Shown here in pieces: positions 1 to 6,593 of a DNA stretch of 14,676 nucleotides. Origin of the DNA: an uncultured Collinsella sp. (GTDB taxonomy: Bacteria > Actinomycetota > Coriobacteriia > Coriobacteriales > Coriobacteriaceae). Each line of letters begins with the position of its first letter. Within the stretch, counting starts at the first letter, position 1. The position numbers and the translations under genes are program-made. Where the stretch lies: assembly GCA_902493915.1 (NCBI GenBank), contig CABUQY010000038.1, forward strand, positions 1-14,676. Direction: 5' to 3'. The notes beneath the pieces are model-generated. The model had not been told where the DNA came from. It did no database searches and worked only from the letters and a program-made list of their open reading frames with translations.

Positions 1-119
1 CCGTTCCTTCAACTGGGAAAATGCCGCCCCCGGGGCCCGGATGGGGCCTCGGGGGCGTTCGGCTAGCTGTGGGAATGGCCTATTTGCTCAATGTGTTCGG
101 CTGAGATCGGAAATCAACC
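1..119. repeat. Left arm of 119-bp exact terminal inverted repeat
   Basis: Bases 1-119 are identical to the reverse complement of 14558-14676. The match stops at base 120 (C here, T in the other copy read in the same sense). On this side the repeat leads into intergenic tandem hairpins; on the other side it leads into the maturase gene. Both arms sit flush with the window ends, which suggests an assembly-graph overlap at a dispersed genomic repeat rather than a transposon end. No target duplication or transposase is associated with it. Confidence 0.95.
25..57 (-). terminator. GC-rich terminator-like hairpin inside the left repeat arm
   Basis: A 14-bp stem with one mismatch pairs 25-38 with 44-57 around a 5-nt loop. 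Read on the minus strand it is followed by GGCATTTT, so it could end leftward transcription from the gene at 376-1092. The T run is short and interrupted, so termination is plausible but unproven. The same hairpin recurs at 14620-14652 in the other arm. Confidence 0.5.
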
Positions 120-146
120 CCTGACTTGGCCCCGTCTCGGCTCGTC

Positions 147-317
147 CGGAAAGCGCGACCCAGTTTTCGGCCATATTGTGGGACACGCTTTCCGAATGGG
201 GTGCGCTGCGGAAACTGCGTCCCAGAATGTGGCCTCAGAACGGGACGCACTTTCCCAGACGACGCTCAAAAGGAAACCGCATCCCACTTTGGAGCTCCAA
301 AACGGGATGCGGTTTCC
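147..317. repeat. Three tandem 62-bp units, each a covarying hairpin
   Basis: A degenerate 14-bp motif, GGGAYRCNNTTTCC or its reverse complement, occurs six times in strictly alternating orientation. It starts at 148, 180, 210, 242, 272 and 304, with spacing 32/30/32/30/32, which is a 62-bp period. Within each unit the two motifs pair: 148-161 with 180-193 (two mismatches), 210-223 with 242-255 (one mismatch), and 272-285 with 304-317 (perfect). The third hairpin has a perfect 14-bp palindrome in its loop (288-301). It resembles a REP/BIME-type intergenic array. No ORF here looks real. Confidence 0.8.
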
Positions 318-375
318 GCTGCCAATCTAAGTTTCGCCTAAGCGGACAGCTGGGGCTTGGGCCGAGAGCCTGGCC

Positions 376-1092
376 TTAGCGCTTCTTCTTGTTTTTCTTC
401 TGCTTGCGCTGCTTGCCCTTGGCGTCCTTGGGCTTGTCGCCCTGCTTGGCCTCGGCGGCGGCCTTCTCGGCCTTCATTTTCTTCTTCTTGGTCTCGATGC
501 GGAGCTTTTTATTGATGCGTGCCTTCAGGAAGGGGCCAAACTGCTCGGCATCGCCACGCACGAAGGTGTCCTTAGGGATCGTCACGCCTTGGTCGGCGAA
601 CATGGCTACAAAGATGCGCTCGCCGTCGAGCACGTGGTCGAGCTTGTCAAACGGGAAGAACTGCGACTTGCCGCTCTTGCCCCAGACCATCAGGCCGTCT
701 TCGTTAGCGGCGACGCGGCGGTAGCGGCCGCCCATGGACTCGTCGGCCTCGACGGCATCGATAAAGTCGCGGGCGAGTGTGTGGTGCAGATTTTTGCTCC
801 ACCAGGCCAAAAAGGCGCCGAATACGATTAGGACGACGCCGAACTTGATCCAGTTGCCGCCGGCCACCAGCATGCCGATGCCGATGAGCGCGGCAATGGC
901 GGCGGCGACGTACAGGGAGCCGCGGCGCTTGGGCGAGGCGACCAGGCGTGCGAAGTCGGTGACCAGGTCGTTTTCGTACTGGTACTCGTTGAGGTACAGG
1001 ATGCCGTCGTCGGCTGCGGCCTGCTCCTCGAGCGCGACCTCGACCTGGTCGGCTGCTTCGGAGGGAACGAGGTTGCTCTCTGCGTCTGCCAT
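376..1092 (-). CDS. Membrane protein with YcxB-like C-terminal domain
   Basis: This 238-residue protein has an acidic N-terminus, two closely spaced membrane helices (about 59-78 and 82-98), and a cytoplasmic domain (about 120-190). In that domain an 'EDGLMVWG' strand, a 'FPFDKLDHV' segment and a 'TIPKDTF' motif (171-177) match the layout of YcxB-like proteins. The last 45 residues are an extreme Lys/Ala tail ending in KKNKKKR, possibly nucleic-acid or lipid-head binding. The ATG at 1092 has an AGGAG ribosome site about 10 nt upstream. It is divergent from dnaX, with a 115-bp gap. The biochemical function of this family is unknown; the family assignment is by motif reading only. Confidence 0.8.
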   Translation of the reverse strand: MADAESNLVPSEAADQVEVALEEQAAADDGILYLNEYQYENDLVTDFARLVASPKRRGSLYVAAAIAALIGIGMLVAGGNWIKFGVVLIVFGAFLAWWSKNLHHTLARDFIDAVEADESMGGRYRRVAANEDGLMVWGKSGKSQFFPFDKLDHVLDGERIFVAMFADQGVTIPKDTFVRGDAEQFGPFLKARINKKLRIETKKKKMKAEKAAAEAKQGDKPKDAKGKQRKQKKNKKKR

Positions 1093-1132
1093 GCTCTTTA
1101 GACTCCTATCGCGGCGGGCTCGCCGTACGGGT

Positions 1133-1138
1133 TATTAT
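1133..1138. promoter_or_regulatory. Possible -10 element in the divergent dnaX region
   Basis: TATTAT lies 70 bp upstream of dnaX, in the only AT-rich patch of the 115-bp divergent gap. The overlapping minus-strand reading CATAAT (1135-1140) lies about 43 bp upstream of the membrane-protein gene. No convincing -35 box is visible on either strand, so this is a weak call. Confidence 0.25.
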
Positions 1139-1207
1139 GAATGCAGTATGCCGTGCGACCGCATGGCCGTCGCGGCAACAAGTCTCAGTATACCCGGGGG
1201 AGCACCC

Positions 1208-3676
1208 ATGGAATCGTTGTACCGAAAGTATCGCCCGCTCACCTTCGACTCCGTGGTGGGCCAGCAGCATATCGTCTCGACGCTCGAACACGCCATCACC
1301 GAGGGGCGCCTGTCCCACGCCTACCTGTTCTGTGGACCGCGCGGCACGGGCAAGACCACTATGGCGCGCATTCTGGCCAAGGCGCTGCTGTGTCGCAATG
1401 CCGAGGCGGCGCGCTCCGAGGGTGCAAGCGGCTGCATGCCCGACGGTACTTGCGAGGAGTGCGAGCTCATCGCCGAGGGCAACCACCCGGATGTCTACGA
1501 GCTCGATGCCGCAAGCCGTACCGGCGTGGACAACGTGCGCGAGGAGATCATCAACTCCGTCAACTTTGCCCCGGTGCGCGGCAAGTACAAGATCTATATC
1601 ATCGACGAGGTCCACATGCTCACGACGGCGGCGTTCAACGCGCTGCTCAAGACTCTTGAGGAGCCGCCGGCACACGTGATCTTTGTGCTGTGCACCACCG
1701 ACCCGCAAAAGATTCTGGAGACCATCCTCTCGCGCTGCCAGCGCTTCGATTTCCATCGCATCGGCAACGAGGATATCGAGCATCGCCTGGCATACGTGTG
1801 CGAGCAGGAGGGCTTCGATTACGACGATGAGGCGCTGGCTATCGTGGCGCGCCATGCCAAGGGCGGCATGCGCGACGCGTTGTCCACGCTGGAGCAGCTG
1901 AGCGTTTTTGGCAACGGCGCCGTGCATGCGGACGATGCCCGCTCGCTTTTGGGCGAGGTTTCGGACCAGATTCTGGGCGAGTTTTCCCGCGCCATTGCCG
2001 ATCGCGATGTTGCCGAGCTCTATGGACTGATCCGTGCGCAGGTCGAGGAAGGAAACGACCTGCTGGAGCTGACGCGCGACCTGGTGGCGCATGTGCGTGA
2101 CGTGTACGTTGCCTGCGTTGCCGGTGCCCGTGCCGAGCTGTTTGAGGGCGGCTCCGAGCAGGCCGAGGCGCTTGCTGCCGAGGCCGCTGCCTTTGGCGAG
2201 CATCCTGCCGACCGCCTGGCCCGTGTGCTAACAGTGCTCGACGATGCCGCACTGGAGATGAGGGGCGCGAGTGACGTGCGCCTGGTGCTCGAGATTGCCT
2301 GCACGCGTCTGGCACGTCCCGAGGCTGATTTAACGATTGAGGCATTGGCCGAGCGCGTGGCGCGTCTGGAGGCCATGGTTGCCAACGGCGCCGTGCCGGC
2401 GAGCGTGGCTGCTGCTCAGGCCGCCGCGCCTGCAGCATCCGTACCCGCTGCTGCCCAACAGCCGACGCTCATTTCGGGCGCTCGTGCTGCCGCTCCGGCG
2501 GCATCCGCTGCCCCCGCTGCTACGTCCGCGCGCCAGGGCGGTATGCCTTGGGACCGTGGTGCTGCCGCTCCGGCGGCTCAGCCTGCACCCGTGTCAGCTT
2601 CCAAGCCTGCAGCGCCTGCACCTCAGCCTGCGCCGGCTCCGACGTCTCAGCCCGTTGCGGCCCCCGCGCCTGTCACCGCTCCGGCATCTAAGCCCCAGTC
2701 CAACAATGCCGCCCAGGTTGCCGCCGCCGGTGCTGCCGAGACGCCCGCGGTCGGGGATGCCGGAGAGCTCCAGCGCAAATGGGCCGAGGTTGTCGAGCGT
2801 GTCAAGGCGCGTCAGGCTTCCTACGCAGGGCTTTTGCTCAACGCCCGCGCCACGGCCGACGACGGCTCCAAGCTCACGGTCTCGTTCCCTGCGGGCTCGA
2901 CCTTTGCCATCAAGATGCTCGGTCGCGCCGATACACAGTCGGTGGTTCTGCCGACGGTCTGCGCAGTCTTCGGTCGTCGTACCGTCGACTATGTCCTGGA
3001 TGGGGGTGGCACGCCGGCTCCTCAACATGAGGAGCATTCTCCATCTGCACGGGCTGCGGCATCTGCGGACCCGCAACCCGTGTCCTCGGCGGCCCCTGCA
3101 TTCTCGAGCGCCAGCGCGTCGCAGCAGCAAACGGCACCGGTAGCGGCATCGACTCCGTCGGCGCCTAAGCCCGCGGCGCCCAAACCGGCTGCTCCGACAC
3201 CCGCGCCCAAGCCCGCCTCACCCGCGCCCAAGTCGTCTGACCTGGGCAAAGCCCCCTGGCTACGCTCCGACAACCCCGCCGGCGCTCCTGCCACGGGTAA
3301 GCTCCCGACTGAGCCCGCACCCCGTGCGCCCGAGCGCTCTGCCGCTCCCAAATCTCAGCCTGCCGCGTCGTCTGCGCCATGGGAATCCGAGCAGGTTCCC
3401 TACGACGATGCCATGGTCGGCGGTTTTGCTGGCGATGCGAGCGGGGACGATCTGCCTCCGTTCGACGTGCCGGGTGCGACGCCCGCGCCCAAGTCCGCTG
3501 TAGCTGCCCCCAAAGAGGAGGACGCTCCTGCAGCTCCCTGGGAGTCCAACCCCGGCGCCGGCAGCCCCTTCGGCCACCAGGGCGCAGCCCCGAGCATCCC
3601 GCAGACCGAGGACGAGGCCAAAGACCTCATCCGCAGCGTCTTCGGTCAGGCCACCATCTTCAAACCGGTGGAGTAG
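1208..3676 (+). CDS. dnaX: DNA polymerase III subunit gamma/tau
   Basis: This is the clamp-loader ATPase of the replisome, 822 residues. The AAA+ core is intact: Walker A GPRGTGKT at 43-50, zinc-binding cysteines at 62, 76, 82 and 85, Walker B IIDEVH at 131-136, the SRC arginine-finger motif at 175-177, and 'GGMRDALS' in the sensor 2 region. Residues from about 385 are a very long Ala/Pro-rich linker, interrupted by a folded tau-type domain at about 520-600 ('LQRKWAEVVERVK'). The C-terminus is conserved-looking ('DLIRSVFG'). The frame is open upstream to 734, but ATG 1208 begins the canonical 'MESLYRKYRP' and follows a GGGGGAG ribosome site 5 nt away. ybaB and recR lie downstream, as in many bacteria. 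The protein is longer than usual because of the linker. Confidence 0.97.
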   Translation: MESLYRKYRPLTFDSVVGQQHIVSTLEHAITEGRLSHAYLFCGPRGTGKTTMARILAKALLCRNAEAARSEGASGCMPDGTCEECELIAEGNHPDVYELDAASRTGVDNVREEIINSVNFAPVRGKYKIYIIDEVHMLTTAAFNALLKTLEEPPAHVIFVLCTTDPQKILETILSRCQRFDFHRIGNEDIEHRLAYVCEQEGFDYDDEALAIVARHAKGGMRDALSTLEQLSVFGNGAVHADDARSLLGEVSDQILGEFSRAIADRDVAELYGLIRAQVEEGNDLLELTRDLVAHVRDVYVACVAGARAELFEGGSEQAEALAAEAAAFGEHPADRLARVLTVLDDAALEMRGASDVRLVLEIACTRLARPEADLTIEALAERVARLEAMVANGAVPASVAAAQAAAPAASVPAAAQQPTLISGARAAAPAASAAPAATSARQGGMPWDRGAAAPAAQPAPVSASKPAAPAPQPAPAPTSQPVAAPAPVTAPASKPQSNNAAQVAAAGAAETPAVGDAGELQRKWAEVVERVKARQASYAGLLLNARATADDGSKLTVSFPAGSTFAIKMLGRADTQSVVLPTVCAVFGRRTVDYVLDGGGTPAPQHEEHSPSARAAASADPQPVSSAAPAFSSASASQQQTAPVAASTPSAPKPAAPKPAAPTPAPKPASPAPKSSDLGKAPWLRSDNPAGAPATGKLPTEPAPRAPERSAAPKSQPAASSAPWESEQVPYDDAMVGGFAGDASGDDLPPFDVPGATPAPKSAVAAPKEEDAPAAPWESNPGAGSPFGHQGAAPSIPQTEDEAKDLIRSVFGQATIFKPVE

Positions 3677-3697
3677 CCGTACGGGCGGGTATACTGC

Positions 3698-4171
3698 TCA
3701 AGAAGAGAACCCCTTGCCCGGGCGCATTTGTATTTCGGACATGTGCAACGCGGTGCCGCGTATCTCGCATTCGAGCAGACAGGTACGTGACGGTCGGCCT
3801 AGGATGCTGAGGTCGATACGATACGTCGCATGGCTGTCCGTGTGCTCGACTTGCTCGGCGTTGACGGTTGCTCCGATTGTCAAGAAAGCGCCTAGTTCGG
3901 CATCGACAATCTTGGAGTCCTTTATCTTGACCTTGAACTCTTGGTAGAGGGACGGGCTGTTGTAGTAAACGGTTCGGGTTCCGTCGGTGCACTCATCGGT
4001 CGCTTCCCATTTGACGACGGGCTGGTCCGAGCTGGCTATCAGCAGTTCTGCTCCAAAAGCTATGGCATGGGTGATGACAACCAGCAATGCCCAGCCGACA
4101 AAGAGATAGAGAACCACATATGCAACGGGGTGTTTTGAGCGGATGTTTTGGAGCGCGTTGGGGGCATTCAT
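3698..4171 (-). CDS. Small single-pass membrane protein, unknown function
   Basis: The 157-residue product has a hydrophobic segment at about 17-42 ('VAYVVLYLFVGWALLVVITH'). An exported domain with strand-like, polar sequence and two cysteine pairs follows, and no family is recognised. The ATG at 4171 has GGAGG 6 nt upstream, and a TATAAT lies just before it. The gene converges on dnaX with a 21-bp gap and no obvious terminator between them. It interrupts the usual dnaX-ybaB adjacency, so ybaB needs its own promoter. It could be a lipid-anchored or secreted stress protein, but nothing in the sequence decides this. Confidence 0.75.
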   Translation of the reverse strand: MNAPNALQNIRSKHPVAYVVLYLFVGWALLVVITHAIAFGAELLIASSDQPVVKWEATDECTDGTRTVYYNSPSLYQEFKVKIKDSKIVDAELGAFLTIGATVNAEQVEHTDSHATYRIDLSILGRPSRTCLLECEIRGTALHMSEIQMRPGKGFSS

Positions 4172-4205
4172 GGGGCACCTCCAAATTACTATCTATGACA
4201 ATCAA

Positions 4206-4211
4206 ATTATA
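4206..4211 (-). promoter_or_regulatory. Candidate -10 (TATAAT) for the 3698-4171 gene
   Basis: On the minus strand a consensus TATAAT lies about 35 bp upstream of the ATG at 4171, giving a leader of roughly 25-30 nt that carries the GGAGG site. No good -35 box is visible 16-18 bp further upstream. Confidence 0.45.
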
Positions 4212-4313
4212 CCCTGCCGCCATGTGCGCCGCCTCGAGCAGCGGTTCGGCATTTAGCTATTTAGTGGCGCACATGAAATGCCGGATTCGGCTCTACTAGA
4301 TTGAGTGTGCGAT

Positions 4314-4348
4314 ATTATGCAACCTTGCATAATTCGACCTTGCATAAT
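4314..4348. promoter_or_regulatory. Operator-like cluster of three TTGCATAAT sites
   Basis: ATTATGCAA (4314-4322) and TTGCATAAT (4325-4333) form a perfect 9-bp inverted repeat with a 2-nt centre. A third exact TTGCATAAT follows at 4340-4348, 15 bp on in direct orientation. The cluster sits between the divergent 3698-4171 gene and ybaB, about 163 bp before the ybaB start. It looks like a transcription-factor site or a promoter region; the CATAAT parts resemble -10 boxes. The protein that binds is unknown. Confidence 0.5.
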
Positions 4349-4510
4349 CTTTGAGTGCGGTTTGTATTGGAGGACATGTATATCGACTGAGGTAACACGT
4401 CCGCCCCGCTCTCTCGCCGCGCGCCGTGGTACGATTTTTGAGTTTGAAAGTCCCGCCGTGCTCCGGCTGCCCTTGCAGCTCGGCGTGCGGCCGCACGTAA
4501 AGGAGCCATC

Positions 4511-4831
4511 ATGGCCGGTATGAACATGCAGCAGATGATGAAGCAGGCTCGCAAGATGCAGGAGCAGCTTGCCGCCGCGCAGGAGAACCTCAAGTCCCAG
4601 ACCGTCGACGCCTCTGCCGGCGGCGGCATGGTCAAGGTGACCGTTAACGGCGAGATGGAGCTCGTCAACCTCACCATCGATCCCGATGCGCTCGATCCCG
4701 AGGACGTCGATATGCTGCAGGATATGATCATGGCTGCCGTCAACGAGGCCGTCCGCGGCGTCAACGAGCTCGCCAACAAGCAGATGGGCGCCATCACCGG
4801 CGGCCTCAACATCCCGGGCATGCCGTTCTAA
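4511..4831 (+). CDS. ybaB: YbaB/EbfC family nucleoid-associated protein
   Basis: The product has 106 residues, a normal length for the family. It is a small dimeric DNA-binding protein associated with the nucleoid. The N-terminal helix is Met/Gln/Lys rich (MNMQQMMKQARKMQEQL). The family core follows: 'GGGMVKVTVNGEMELVNLTI' at about 37-56 and 'IDPDALDPEDVDMLQDMI' at about 56-73. The start is set by AAAGGAG 6 nt before ATG 4511. It is co-transcribed with recR (13-nt gap), a classic pairing with replication and recombination genes. The C-terminus is Gly/Pro rich ('GGLNIPGMPF'). Confidence 0.96.
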   Translation: MAGMNMQQMMKQARKMQEQLAAAQENLKSQTVDASAGGGMVKVTVNGEMELVNLTIDPDALDPEDVDMLQDMIMAAVNEAVRGVNELANKQMGAITGGLNIPGMPF

Positions 4832-4844
4832 GACACGCATATAT

Positions 4845-5441
4845 ATGAGTGCCAACCACAGTCTGCAAAAACTGCTCGATGAGCTGGGCCGTCTGCCGGG
4901 CATTGGTCCCAAGTCGGCCCAGCGCATCGCCTATTACCTGTTGGAGGCCGACGCCGAGGGGCCGCGCCGCCTGGCCGAGGCCATCCTGGAGGTCAAGCAG
5001 GAGGTCCACTTTTGCAGCCGCTGCTTTAACTACGCCACGGCCGACGAGTGCTCCATCTGCCAGGACCCGATGCGCGATACCACTCGCATTTGCGTGGTGG
5101 GCGAGCCGCGCGATGTCCAGGCGATCGAGCGCACGGGCAGCTACCACGGCCTCTACCACGTATTGGGCGGCGTGATCAGTCCCATGGACAAGATTGGCCC
5201 CGAGCAGCTGCACATTCGAGAGCTGCTGGCACGCTTGGGCCACGAGGACATCCACGAGGTCATCATCGCCACCAACCCCAATATTGAGGGCGAGACCACG
5301 GCGAGCTATCTGGCCCGTACCATCAAGCCGTTGGGTGTCGAGGTGTCGCGTCTGGCAAGCGGCCTTCCCGTGGGCGGCGACTTGGAGTATGCCGACGAGC
5401 TTACGCTTGGCCGCGCCATCGAGGCCCGTCGCGCGATTTAG
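4845..5441 (+). CDS. recR: Recombination mediator RecR
   Basis: RecR works with RecF/RecO to load RecA on gapped DNA. The 198-residue length is normal. Features in order: an N-terminal helix-hairpin-helix ('LPGIGPKSAQRIAYYLL', about 17-33), a C4 zinc finger at Cys57, 60, 69 and 72, and a Toprim domain at about 80-175 ('VVGEPRDVQAIERTG', 'ATNPNIEGE'). The C-terminal 'SGLPVGGDLEYADELTL' is the conserved ending. ATG 4845 follows the ybaB stop by 13 nt. No Shine-Dalgarno is visible there, so translation probably depends on ybaB. A strong terminator begins 30 bp after the stop. Confidence 0.97.
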   Translation: MSANHSLQKLLDELGRLPGIGPKSAQRIAYYLLEADAEGPRRLAEAILEVKQEVHFCSRCFNYATADECSICQDPMRDTTRICVVGEPRDVQAIERTGSYHGLYHVLGGVISPMDKIGPEQLHIRELLARLGHEDIHEVIIATNPNIEGETTASYLARTIKPLGVEVSRLASGLPVGGDLEYADELTLGRAIEARRAI

Positions 5442-5471
5442 GTGGCGAGCCTGCTCCTGCCGTATGTTTTC

Positions 5472-5524
5472 CTCACAGTCGCACGGGGTAGTCATAATTT
5501 CCCCGTGCGACTGTGAGTTTGTTG
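5472..5524 (+). terminator. Strong intrinsic terminator after recR
   Basis: A perfect 17-bp stem (5472-5488 with 5501-5517) encloses a 12-nt loop and is followed by TTTGTTG. It closes the ybaB-recR unit and isolates the signalling operon downstream. The left side is preceded by a TTTT stretch, not an A tract, so it is mainly a plus-strand terminator. Confidence 0.88.
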
Positions 5525-5603
5525 TGCAACAAAGATGCTTCGTATCCGCTTATCGCATGGATGCTTCCGCTCGCATCCTTAATTTGCTCATTCGTTGCGC
5601 AAC
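5521..5603. promoter_or_regulatory. Two GTTGYGCAAC palindromes upstream of the kinase operon
   Basis: GTTGTGCAAC (5521-5530) and the perfect palindrome GTTGCGCAAC (5594-5603) have centres 73 bp apart, close to seven helical turns. The second overlaps a possible -35 region (TTGCGC, 5595-5600), with a weak extended -10 (TGATACACT, 5617-5625) downstream. The arrangement suits a DNA-looping repressor controlling the operon at 5688. This is inference; the first site also abuts the recR terminator. Confidence 0.4.
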
Positions 5604-5647
5604 CTTTTGGGTTCGCTGATACACTCAAATATGGATTCGAATGAATG

Positions 5648-5673
5648 CGCCGCTCCCGAGCGGCGTGTTTTTG
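5648..5673 (+). promoter_or_regulatory. Leader hairpin with T run before the operon RBS
   Basis: A 7-bp GC stem (5648-5654 with 5659-5665) and a 4-nt loop are followed by TGTTTTTG. The hairpin lies immediately before the GGAGGAG ribosome site (5677-5683) of the gene at 5688. It has the form of a small intrinsic terminator, so it may attenuate the operon or end a leader transcript. Confidence 0.5.
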
Positions 5674-5687
5674 TTGGAGGAGAACGC

Positions 5688-6593
5688 ATGCGGCCCGGTG
5701 GCACTCAGACAAAGCGCGGCGCCGCGGTGCGCATACGACGCCGACTGGGCTTGGCGCCGCGGGCGTACGCACTGCTATCGTGCTCGCTGGTGCTGGTCAT
5801 AGCTGGCGTTTCTGCCTATGGCATGACCGTGCCGTCCATGATGCAGGCGCATGCCGCACGCGAACCGCGCGTGGGGCATGAGGCCAAAAGCGATCTGGGC
5901 ACCACGACTGGATATGCTTGGGCAAGTGTGGTCGGGCATATTGTGTTTGGCACCGACGATGCGGACGGCGCCGAGGCCCCGGACAACGAAGTCACGCTTG
6001 CCAATGGCAAAACCATCGTGCTCACCAACACCAAGATCATCGATCGATTGTCCAACAATAGCGTGGCGGCAACGGTGAATAAGGTCGAGCAGCAAAAGGA
6101 GCAGGACGCCCAGCAGTCCGGAAAGCCCGGTAGCTCGGATACTTCTGGCTCCGGCTCGGATTCATCGAGTTCGGGCGGCGGCTCTGGGTCGGGTTCCTCT
6201 ACCGGAGGGCCTGGAAACGGCGGCTCGACGGGCGGCAACACTGACAACGATGCAAACTCCGGCGGCCTTTCCGCTGCTGAGGAAGAGAGCATTCACAGTT
6301 GGCTTGTGACCAAGTACAACATGCTCGACGGCTATGTTTCTCGTGCCAATGACGTGGTCTCGACCTATAACTCTACGGGAGATCCCAGACCGTGCGACAG
6401 CCTGGTCGGGGAGATGTTTGTTATTCGAGCTGAGTTCGGTCGTCAGACATTCTCGCCCCGGTCAAAGTGGTATCAGCAGTATGCCAATCTGTGGGGCTGT
6501 TACACCAACCTATGTCAATGGGTCGGCCATTACGGCGATGATGACGTCGCGCTCGGTAACTTCAACAATAACGTGGCGGCGCTTGCCCTATGA
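5688..6593 (+). CDS. Membrane-anchored extracytoplasmic protein of the kinase operon
   Basis: The 301-residue product has a basic N-terminus (RIRRRLGLAPR), one membrane helix at about 27-45, and no lipobox. An outside region follows, then a Ser/Gly-rich low-complexity linker at about 144-193 typical of cell-surface spacers. The C-terminal helical domain (about 196-301) has Cys236, Cys271 and Cys276 and aromatic pairs ('KWYQQYANLWGCY'); no family is recognised. The frame is open further upstream, but ATG 5688 has GGAGGAG 4 nt away and the upstream part overlaps a hairpin. Its stop overlaps the kinase start (ATGA), so the two are translationally coupled. It may be a sensor or substrate of the kinase; that is inferred from context only. 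Confidence 0.85.
   Translation: MRPGGTQTKRGAAVRIRRRLGLAPRAYALLSCSLVLVIAGVSAYGMTVPSMMQAHAAREPRVGHEAKSDLGTTTGYAWASVVGHIVFGTDDADGAEAPDNEVTLANGKTIVLTNTKIIDRLSNNSVAATVNKVEQQKEQDAQQSGKPGSSDTSGSGSDSSSSGGGSGSGSSTGGPGNGGSTGGNTDNDANSGGLSAAEEESIHSWLVTKYNMLDGYVSRANDVVSTYNSTGDPRPCDSLVGEMFVIRAEFGRQTFSPRSKWYQQYANLWGCYTNLCQWVGHYGDDDVALGNFNNNVAALAL

Noticed and set aside
147..317. CRISPR array
   Set aside because: Repeats alternate in orientation and are only 14 bp with degenerate bases; no cas genes are present.
734..1207. Upstream extension of the dnaX frame
   Set aside because: It runs antisense through the YcxB-like gene; dnaX has a canonical start and ribosome site at 1208.
1106..2203. 365-codon minus-strand ORF inside dnaX
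   Set aside because: No domain or ribosome-site support; it is a GC-bias shadow of dnaX.
1208..3676. Programmed frameshift making a gamma form of DnaX
   Set aside because: No A-rich slippery heptamer was seen near the end of the clamp-loader core.
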